From assembly GCA_020848815.1 (NCBI GenBank), contig JADLHL010000280.1, positions 1 to 45,624 on the forward strand: a stretch of 45,624 nt of DNA. The letters are read 5' to 3'. Below, piece by piece: positions 7,387 through 13,613 of this stretch. Source of the DNA: Chitinophagaceae bacterium. GTDB lineage: Bacteria > Bacteroidota > Bacteroidia > Chitinophagales > Chitinophagaceae. The number at the start of each line of letters is the position of its first letter. Position 1 is the first letter of the stretch. The notes below the pieces were generated by a model. It was not told the DNA's origin. It searched no databases and saw only the letters and a list, made by a program, of their open reading frames with translations. A program made the translations under genes and the position numbers.

Positions 7387-8121
7387 CTATTTGCTTTCAA
7401 TAAAATCTTTCACCTCGCCTTTTGCATTGAAAGTCTGAATTTTAGGATTGCCCTTTTCATCCACATATATCATCATTTTGGGTTTTCCATCCGGACCCGA
7501 TAAAAACAGTCCGGAACTATTGCCTTTAGTTCTTCCTAAAAAGACCCGGTTTACCGCACCCTCTTTTTCAAATAGCTCTTGTAGTTTCTGTTTTCTTTCC
7601 TTTTCGTCTGCTATTGTATTGATCGCTTCAATTTTTTTGTTCCTGTCATCAATATTTGTACCCGTTGGATATTGATTGATATTAATTCCTCGTTGGACGT
7701 ATGCTTTTCCATTGGCATAGAATTCATCATTCAGAATCTGCACTACCTGATCGTCCTTGTAATTGTCCATGGTAAAAGACATGCCTGAAATAATGTTACC
7801 ATCTTTCTCTTTTGTTTGATACACCAATCCGCCACATTCATCACCTTGATTATTAAAGAAGATGATGCCTGAAGGACGTTCTCTTTTGGGCCATTCCTTT
7901 CCATTCATTCTTCCGGAGTGTTGGCGGTTTTCATTGCTCAATACCATGCGTGGCAGGTTGTCTTCGCCCACAATGGTTATTTTCTTTGCTATTATTTCAT
8001 CAATGCTTTTTTCCTCTTTTTTAGCCTTAAAACTGCTTAAGGAAAAAAAACAAATCATGAGGGTGGAGGCAATGGCATACGCCATTATAAAGTTGACCTT
8101 TTTTTCGATGTTTGATTTCAT
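7387..8121 (-). CDS. Conserved protein of unknown function with N-terminal membrane segment
   Basis: About 245 residues. The frame is open from an ATG at 8130, but MKSNIEKK at 8121 gives a better N-terminus and is chosen. Residues about 9-30 (VNFIMAYAIASTLMICFFSL) form a single membrane or signal-anchor segment. The rest is soluble and probably extracytoplasmic. It has a conserved-looking core (RMVLSNENRQHSGRMNGKEW, RPSGIIFFNNQGDECGGLVY, SGMSFTMDNYKDDQVVQ) and ends GLFLSGPDGKPKMMIYVDEKGNPKIQTFN, a repetitive beta-hairpin-like pattern. I recall similar unnamed proteins in other Bacteroidota, but no function is known. It lies downstream of a Crp/Fnr regulator on the same strand, with its own putative promoter box between them. 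Confidence 0.8.
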   Translation of the reverse strand: MKSNIEKKVNFIMAYAIASTLMICFFSLSSFKAKKEEKSIDEIIAKKITIVGEDNLPRMVLSNENRQHSGRMNGKEWPKRERPSGIIFFNNQGDECGGLVYQTKEKDGNIISGMSFTMDNYKDDQVVQILNDEFYANGKAYVQRGININQYPTGTNIDDRNKKIEAINTIADEKERKQKLQELFEKEGAVNRVFLGRTKGNSSGLFLSGPDGKPKMMIYVDEKGNPKIQTFNAKGEVKDFIESK

Positions 8122-8238
8122 TGGAAACACTTTTGTTGTTAAGAAATGAGTGCTGCTAAAATGAATTCATCCTGATGGAAAAGCCTTTATGATATTGGCT
8201 TTGACCGTGCATAGGATAGATATAAACTTTAGTGGTAA

Positions 8239-8246
8239 CAAAAGTA
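8239..8246 (-). promoter_or_regulatory. Putative Bacteroidota -7 promoter box
   Basis: On the minus strand the sequence reads TACTTTTG, a full match to the TAnnTTTG -7 consensus of Bacteroidota sigma-ABfr promoters, about 120 bases before the unknown-protein gene. A TTTG lies upstream but at too short a spacing (13 bases) to be a good -33 element, so the call is tentative. Confidence 0.35.
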
Positions 8247-8282
8247 TTAGCGCTACAATCAAATGAAATGCACCCGGGTTAA

Positions 8283-8870
8283 TTAACGTGTTTTGACTAA
8301 TCTTTTTCTGATTCTGCTCAACGACTGTGGTTTTACGCCTATAAAGGCTGCAATCAGATACTGTGGTACCCGCTGAACGAGCTCCGGGTAGTTGTGTAAA
8401 AAAAACAGGTATCGCTCCTCAGGACTATGCATGTATAAAGAGAGCAATTGGTTTACAACAATGCCAAACCGATGCTCCAAAACCATTCTGCCAAATTTAT
8501 TTCCCTCTTTAATTTCTGTATACAGTCTTTGGATGGCGGGGTAGTCCATCACTAAGAATATACAGTCTTCTATGGCTTTGATGGATTGTGTGGCTTTTTC
8601 CTTTTTGATGAACGTGTGATATTCAGAAACGAATTCTCCTTCTTTGGTAAAATCGGTGATGGACTCATCTTCTCCCTTAAGCACATAGTAATAAACAAGC
8701 CCTTCAACCAGAAAGCCAACTCTTGTATTCAACTTGCCCATTTCAGAAAAATAGGCCCCCTTTTTGAGTTGCAGGGGTTTGAAAATCTCCCGAATGATGG
8801 CACGTTCTTCGTCATTGATGACAATCAACTGTTCAAAAGTGCTATATAAAGAATCGTACATGTCTTTCAT
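8283..8870 (-). CDS. Crp/Fnr family transcriptional regulator
   Basis: A 195-residue protein with a cyclic-nucleotide-binding-like beta-roll in its N-terminal two thirds (LQLKKGAYFSEMGKLNTRVGFLVEGLVYYYV; STEFV-like FVSEYHTFI). It ends in a C-terminal winged helix (PQYLIAAFIGVKPQSLSRIRKRL, about 169-191). The Arg and Glu that contact cAMP in E. coli CRP are not evident, and there are no Fe-S cysteines, so the ligand is unknown. This is typical of the many small Crp/Fnr proteins of Bacteroidota. The start at 8870 gives MKDMYDSLYSTFEQL; Met4 is also possible. Targets cannot be read from the sequence; the membrane-anchored unknown downstream and the orphan tube protein upstream are candidates only by proximity. 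Confidence 0.88.
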   Translation of the reverse strand: MKDMYDSLYSTFEQLIVINDEERAIIREIFKPLQLKKGAYFSEMGKLNTRVGFLVEGLVYYYVLKGEDESITDFTKEGEFVSEYHTFIKKEKATQSIKAIEDCIFLVMDYPAIQRLYTEIKEGNKFGRMVLEHRFGIVVNQLLSLYMHSPEERYLFFLHNYPELVQRVPQYLIAAFIGVKPQSLSRIRKRLVKTR

Positions 8871-9003
8871 TTAATCAATCAGCGTAATGGGCGGTATTGT
8901 GCTAGGAATATGTTGCAGGTTATCAGTCATTGTTTGGGCACAAGCTGGCAGAATAACAAACAAAAGGGAGAAGCTGTAATGGTGAAGCAGTAAACTAAGC
9001 CCG

Positions 9004-9453
9004 CTATCCCTGCGATATGGTCAATCCTTCATGCGCCATCTCTAAAGTTTCTACGGCTACTTCATTGCCATCGCTTTTGAGATTGGTGCCGGTTATTTTG
9101 GTGGGCCAGGCATTGGCGAGTGTCCATACCATGGTGGGTTTACCGTTTTCATCCAACAGCGAAATAGTCACTTTCACCCTGTTGATGGTATTCATCTTTA
9201 CCTCCTTCATCCAATCCCATAATTTGCTGTCACTCTTGAATATGCCTTTCTTCATGGTGATGTTGCCGGTTTTTGCAATGCCCGGCATTTTGATGGTAGA
9301 AAACTGAGGACTGTTGCCGTGCCTGTATTCTATCACCTGCGTTTCTGTTTCCAATCCACTCACTTCCTGAAAGCGGACGGGTTCATCATCGCCAAACTGT
9401 ACGGCGAAATAAAATTTAGGTAAGGGCCAGTTGCTGGGTTCGTTGTTGGGCAT
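9004..9453 (-). CDS. Orphan phage-tail/contractile-injection-system tube protein (gp19 family)
   Basis: A 149-residue protein with the full signature of the T4 gp19-like tail-tube family used by extracellular contractile injection systems (Afp1/Pvc1 type). It begins PLPKFYFAVQFGDDEPVRFQEVSGLETE, continues VIEYRHGNSPQFSTIKMPGI and KTGNITMKKGIF, and ends NAWPTKITGTNLKSDGNEVAVETLEMAHEGLTI. Such subunits stack as hexamers to make the inner tube. Length and conserved positions look complete. What is missing is everything else: no sheath, baseplate, spike, AAA ATPase of the eCIS class or toxin genes are present within the window on either side. It may be a remnant, a tube subunit supplied in trans, or part of a split cluster. 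The gene stands alone between the Crp/Fnr gene and a repeat cluster. Confidence 0.88.
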   Translation of the reverse strand: MPNNEPSNWPLPKFYFAVQFGDDEPVRFQEVSGLETETQVIEYRHGNSPQFSTIKMPGIAKTGNITMKKGIFKSDSKLWDWMKEVKMNTINRVKVTISLLDENGKPTMVWTLANAWPTKITGTNLKSDGNEVAVETLEMAHEGLTISQG

Positions 9454-9574
9454 GTGGTGAGGTTTATAGGATGATGTCTTCTACTGACTGCAGTAGCTTT
9501 CATTAAAAGTACCACTATGAAAGGGGATGGGCAAGGTTGGGTTTTGGGGCAGGGGGAATCAAAACCAAGAAAAC

Positions 9575-9600
9575 GCCACGTCCCCTGCGGGAGACGTTGC
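9575..9600 (+). repeat. Palindromic repeat family P, copy 4
   Basis: gccacgtcccc tgcg ggagacgttgc, one change from copy 3 in the left arm, followed by taggaaaaga. Confidence 0.85.
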
Positions 9601-9614
9601 TAGGAAAAGAATAC

Positions 9615-9640
9615 GCAACATCTCCTGCGGGAGACGTTGT
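9615..9640 (+). repeat. Palindromic repeat family P, copy 5
   Basis: gcaacatctcc tgcg ggagacgttgt, a more diverged copy, followed by ttggaaaatg. Confidence 0.8.
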
Positions 9641-9655
9641 TTGGAAAATGCACCG

Positions 9656-9707
9656 TAATCCGTGCATCTGTGGCTATGCATTGTTTTAGCCACGAATGCA
9701 CAGATTA
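9656..9707. repeat. Imperfect 20-base inverted repeat
   Basis: taatccgtgcatctgtggct (9656-9675) pairs with agccacgaatgcacagatta (9688-9707) with three mismatches around a 12-base loop. A single arm-like copy occurs at about 2819-2838, so this is another dispersed intergenic element. Confidence 0.75.
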
Positions 9708-9715
9708 CCATAAAC

Positions 9716-9741
9716 GCAACGTCCCCTGCGGGAGACGTTGC
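9716..9741 (+). repeat. Palindromic repeat family P, copy 6
   Basis: gcaacgtcccc tgcg ggagacgttgc, identical to copy 3, followed by taggaaaaag. Confidence 0.9.
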
Positions 9742-9857
9742 TAGGAAAAAGGCAAGGATGGAGCTGCTCCGACATAACAGTATCAGATAGATTTAATTAA
9801 TCGAAGTTGGGCCAGATGTTGGAAGACTAATGTGAGTGAGAGGAAAAATCGTGATTA

Positions 9858-12353
9858 TTAAGCACTAACTTCTATTGGCACTTCAATCATATTTTTCACA
9901 GTCGTATATAGTTCAACATCTTGTTCCGGAGTTTCCAAAGAAATGATGAGAGAATAACGTGTTGAATTTTCAACTTTCCCAAGATGTTTTCTTTCACGCC
10001 ACCAACCAATAATAGGGAATACGGCAATCAAATTACAAGTTGCTAAATCTGCTGCAGTTCCTTCCCAATAGTCGGAATGGATTGAACCATTACTGCGGTT
10101 ATTTGCTCCAACTACCCATCTATTACTACCTGAGTTGCCGTTTACTTCTTCATTTTCGTCTCGTGCTTCAACATTTACACGTTTTCTAAATTCATCTTCT
10201 TCCTCGCCAACATTATTAATATCAAAACGCAATCCATGTGATTGATAGCGGTATTTATCTTTCCATCCAATTTCACCTGCTCCGGGTTCAATAAAATAGG
10301 AAAGTGTTACTCGCAACCTAACAGGAATATTTCCCATTTCAAGTAATATTTCTTTTGGCCAAGGGAGATTAAAAAAATGAATCTCATTTGTTTCAGGTTG
10401 ATTTTTGTCATTGAACCCAAACGGTTGAATAAATTCCTGTGCAACGAAAGTCAATGCACTTTCTTGACTATATAATGCCCTTTCCAATTCAGGAATCCCG
10501 AAACCAAATACTTTAAGAAGGTTTTTAAAATCACCTCTATTTCCCTGTTTAACATTCAACTGCTTTAACATGGCTTCATTCCAAAATGCAGAATGAACCA
10601 TAAGTGCTCTAACTGTTTCAGGCCAAGCATTTGGATATTCAAAGGCTATTTTAGCCGCAAACCAAGATGCTTGTGCAGCTGCGGCACTCGAAGCATTGAT
10701 TGTATCGAATGGTTTTATATTAAATCTCTTTGATGTAGAAAGTAATTCTAAATCTTCATGTGTTGTTACGCTATCGTCTGGTGCTTTTAAAAGATTTCCG
10801 CCTTCAAAGACTACATCAGGTTTTACAGGCCATTTTTTCTCCCAAACTAAGGAAGTTGAACTATAGGGCGATAATTCACCTTGATTTGCTACGAATGTAT
10901 AATCTTTAAATTTTTCATCATTAACTTGATTTTTATCAGTATATGCACCTATTACAAGGGAGTTCCACGATTGTGCCGGGTTTTCAATAGTTGTTACATA
11001 GTTTGAATCAGGATAATTTTTCCATGAATCTTCATCCCTGATATTTCCGGCAGAAATAATTATTAGTCTTTGATTCTCTCCGTCACCGAATGCAAGATTG
11101 TCTATTGCTCCAGACCATGAGGAAGGTCTTCCTTGTTCTGCATCCTGCTTTGAAGTCACAGACATGCAATAAATCAAAATCATTTCGGGATTTTGAATTT
11201 CGGCTCTTGCTATACCTTGTGCTGTTACATCTCCCCATAGCTCTTTTGGTGTAGCTTTTTGTGTTGGTGGCGGTAAAATCTTAACTGAGCAAATTCTATG
11301 TGTAATTGGAACATTTGCAGCGGATAGCAGCACTGATTCCATTTTCCCATAACCTGCAATTCCAGCCATTAATGTTCCGTGACCTGAACCTGTTTCATGG
11401 TCATTGGTTCCCCAAGCATTATCAACTGTCATTGTATTGGTGTTGTCAATTAGGGGCTGTAAAAGCTGATGTCCATTGTTAACGCCTGAATCCAATACAC
11501 AAACCTTAATATTACTTTCTATCTGCTCGATTCTTTGTAATAAATCGTCAACCCATGCTTGCTGTTCAATGGCACTTTCATTTACCCAAAAACCTGCCGG
11601 TTCTTGTCCGGCTCTGAACTCTGCCAACAAATCACTTTGCAACATCAGTTCTATTAACTGGCTTCTGTTTGCATTGATAAGTAAAACTGCTCGTTCAGGA
11701 AATATAATTGTGTTGCGTTTATACTCAATCCCTATGTTCTCAAGTGTTTTAAGAAACAGGGCTATTTGATCTTGCTCTTGTTTGTCCTTGGTGCTTACGT
11801 TAAGCCACGCTTCGCACCATTTTGAATTTTCTGTAGGAATAAATTGAAGTTTGTCTGTCCACAAACCTTCTAATAAAGCAATACTTACATCATTAATGCT
11901 ATTGACCAAAGGAGCATTCTTTGGCTTTCCTGATTTTAACTCTTCCGCTTCATACTTGGCAACCTTACTAATGAAAAATCCCTCCATTCCATTTGGAATG
12001 TAAACGGTTGCTTTTACTTGAGTATGGTCTCCATCGATTTTTTCTTCTTTAACATTCAATAAGCGAATGCCTTTTTTGATGTTCTCTAAACTCTTTGTGA
12101 TTAAATCGTGGTCGGCTGCACTTGTAAAGGATAAATAAGTGCCTTCTCTTGTTGCAATTTTTTCAGCAGTTCTTGCTTGTTCTAATTCTTTCTTCTGATT
12201 CCAAATAGCATCAAATTGCTGGAGCAATTTTGCACTATGTGCAGCCCTGTCTCTTGGTGGAATTCTGGGTTGTTTACCTTGCTTAGGTGAAGCTTTATAT
12301 TTTTCCTGTTTTACATTCCCTGAAATGAAAATGTGCTTGTAATTTTCTGCCAT
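9858..12353 (-). CDS. ietS: S8 subtilisin-like serine protease, IetS-type
   Basis: An 831-residue S8 family peptidase with an intact triad. Asp288 lies in VCVLDSGV, His325 in GSGHGTLMAGI and Ser556 in NASSAAAAQA; the oxyanion Asn437 lies in IISAGN. The usual Gly-Thr before the Ser is replaced by Ala-Ser. About 280 residues precede the catalytic domain and contain no signal peptide, so the enzyme should be cytoplasmic. The C-terminal 250 residues are beta-rich. The gene begins 9 bases after the stop of the AAA ATPase gene, so the two are co-transcribed. A cytoplasmic subtilase paired with an upstream AAA ATPase matches IetAS, first described as a plasmid stability/toxin-antitoxin pair (IetS toxin, IetA antitoxin) and later shown to act against phages. 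The assignment rests on architecture and order, not on a search. Confidence 0.82.
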   Translation of the reverse strand: MAENYKHIFISGNVKQEKYKASPKQGKQPRIPPRDRAAHSAKLLQQFDAIWNQKKELEQARTAEKIATREGTYLSFTSAADHDLITKSLENIKKGIRLLNVKEEKIDGDHTQVKATVYIPNGMEGFFISKVAKYEAEELKSGKPKNAPLVNSINDVSIALLEGLWTDKLQFIPTENSKWCEAWLNVSTKDKQEQDQIALFLKTLENIGIEYKRNTIIFPERAVLLINANRSQLIELMLQSDLLAEFRAGQEPAGFWVNESAIEQQAWVDDLLQRIEQIESNIKVCVLDSGVNNGHQLLQPLIDNTNTMTVDNAWGTNDHETGSGHGTLMAGIAGYGKMESVLLSAANVPITHRICSVKILPPPTQKATPKELWGDVTAQGIARAEIQNPEMILIYCMSVTSKQDAEQGRPSSWSGAIDNLAFGDGENQRLIIISAGNIRDEDSWKNYPDSNYVTTIENPAQSWNSLVIGAYTDKNQVNDEKFKDYTFVANQGELSPYSSTSLVWEKKWPVKPDVVFEGGNLLKAPDDSVTTHEDLELLSTSKRFNIKPFDTINASSAAAAQASWFAAKIAFEYPNAWPETVRALMVHSAFWNEAMLKQLNVKQGNRGDFKNLLKVFGFGIPELERALYSQESALTFVAQEFIQPFGFNDKNQPETNEIHFFNLPWPKEILLEMGNIPVRLRVTLSYFIEPGAGEIGWKDKYRYQSHGLRFDINNVGEEEDEFRKRVNVEARDENEEVNGNSGSNRWVVGANNRSNGSIHSDYWEGTAADLATCNLIAVFPIIGWWRERKHLGKVENSTRYSLIISLETPEQDVELYTTVKNMIEVPIEVSA

Positions 12354-12362
12354 CTTAAACGA

Positions 12363-13316
12363 TTATTTGTGGTATGCTGCATTTCTGTCTTTGATTGATT
12401 TGAGAATTAGTTGATTACTCATTGATTGTTTTTCGTTTAAGACTGTTTCTTTAATGGCATCTAAACATGCAAGCGATATTTCGGCATGGCTTAAGCCGTT
12501 TATGTTTGGCAGCAGTTGATTAAAGTTTACCTTCTTGCTGTAGCGTGAAAGTCTGTTTTTTAACAGTGCTAATTTTTCATCATTGTCAGGCAAATGATAG
12601 AGAATTACATCATCGAACCTGCGAAACAATGCTTGGTCTAAAAGAGCTTTGTTATTGGTAATTGCAATTATTAGACTATCGGAATTATCCCGTTCAATAA
12701 ATTGAAGAAAAGAATTCAAGACCCTTCTCATTTCACCTACATCATTATCACGACTTCTTTCTCCACCAATTGCATCAAATTCGTCAAAAAGATAAACACC
12801 TTGTTTTTGTTCTATTAAATCGAATACCTGACGAAGTTTGGCACTCGTTTCACCCATGTATTTGGTTACCATTTTATCCATCAGTATCGTATAAAGTGGC
12901 AAGTTCAATTCATTCGCAATAATTGAAGCGGTGAGGGTTTTACCTGTACCTGGAGGGCCTGAAAGCAATATTTTCCTTCTGTTTTCTAAATCGTGTTTGC
13001 GAAGTTTGTCACGTTGAACAAATTCAGAAATGATTCTTATAATTTTTGATTTTATGTCCTCCGATGCAATCATGTCTGCAAGATTCACAGCAGGAACATT
13101 TTCCAAAATCAAGCCTTGTAAGTCGGGTGCGAAAGCTTTAGTTTTATGCTTTGCCTCTTTAGCCTTGTCTATAAGGGCTTTTATTTCGTTAGCCACAAGG
13201 GTATGCCCTAACTTTGCTTCATGGGCAGCAATTTGCAAAGCCACAGTGGTAAACCGTTCCAGCTCATTGTTGTAATGAGATTTTATTAACGATACTATGT
13301 AGTCTGCTTTTGCCAT
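12363..13316 (-). CDS. ietA: AAA ATPase, IetA-type partner of the S8 protease
   Basis: A 317-residue protein with one AAA+ module: Walker A GPPGTGKT (120-127), Walker B YLFDEFDAIG (Asp178-Glu179), sensor-1 Asn in ITNN (about 221) and an arginine-finger-like RRFD (232-235). A helical N-domain of about 80 residues precedes it, and a helical lid follows. The compact size and the pairing with a downstream cytoplasmic subtilase fit IetA of the IetAS system. There it is thought to restrain or remodel the protease or its substrates; the mechanism is not settled. It starts at 13316, and no other gene intervenes before the Hsp70 gene. Codon and base composition are visibly AT-rich compared with hscA next door. 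Confidence 0.85.
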   Translation of the reverse strand: MAKADYIVSLIKSHYNNELERFTTVALQIAAHEAKLGHTLVANEIKALIDKAKEAKHKTKAFAPDLQGLILENVPAVNLADMIASEDIKSKIIRIISEFVQRDKLRKHDLENRRKILLSGPPGTGKTLTASIIANELNLPLYTILMDKMVTKYMGETSAKLRQVFDLIEQKQGVYLFDEFDAIGGERSRDNDVGEMRRVLNSFLQFIERDNSDSLIIAITNNKALLDQALFRRFDDVILYHLPDNDEKLALLKNRLSRYSKKVNFNQLLPNINGLSHAEISLACLDAIKETVLNEKQSMSNQLILKSIKDRNAAYHK

Positions 13317-13550
13317 TTGCTTGCAAAATAACGATTTTTAAGGGCCATTCATTTACTTAGCCTAATTTGAGTCTTCCATTTATATTTCTTTCAATTTAAT
13401 GTGGTATTTCCCCCTAATTTTTTGTCTTGATACCAGCCGATACGCATATCATAAATTATACAATTAGATATCGATGTAAATAAGGTAGGGAGAAATCTTA
13501 ACCTCATCATATCGCCTATTTAAGTATACAAATAACCTCGGTAGAAGCAT
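13317..13550. other. AT-rich spacer upstream of the IetAS pair
   Basis: About 230 bases with no gene. It must hold the promoter for the AAA ATPase/protease pair, but no clear TAnnTTTG box at a sensible distance was found. It marks the compositional boundary between the AT-rich accessory block and the GC-richer hscA gene. Confidence 0.5.
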
Positions 13551-13604
13551 AAAACGAGAACGGCCTTGCATCACTGCAAGACCGTTCTCGTTTTACCGTT
13601 GGGG
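13551..13604 (-). terminator. Long hairpin terminator of the hscA gene
   Basis: aaaacgagaacgg-c-cttgca pairs with tgcaag-a-ccgttctcgtttt around a short loop, giving about 19 paired positions. It begins 9 bases after the hscA stop codon. The A/T ends on both sides make it usable in both directions. Confidence 0.9.
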
Positions 13605-13613
13605 TAGAAGCGG

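Larger units (their letters stand above)
9454..9857. other. Repeat-rich intergenic region without genes
   Basis: About 400 bases between the orphan tube gene and the protease. It contains a small hairpin ctactg/cagtag (9481-9496), three plus-oriented copies of palindromic repeat family P, and an imperfect inverted repeat (9656-9707) wedged between the second and third copy. No reading frame looks real. Confidence 0.6.

Noticed and set aside
6892-9741. Palindromic repeats considered as a CRISPR array
   Set aside because: Spacing is irregular (24 bases to 2.5 kb), orientation is mixed, and no cas gene is present. There are no unique regular spacers.
9004-13316. A prophage or complete eCIS spanning the tube protein, protease and ATPase
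   Set aside because: No sheath, baseplate, capsid, integrase or lysis gene is present. The ATPase and subtilase are better explained as an IetAS-type pair.
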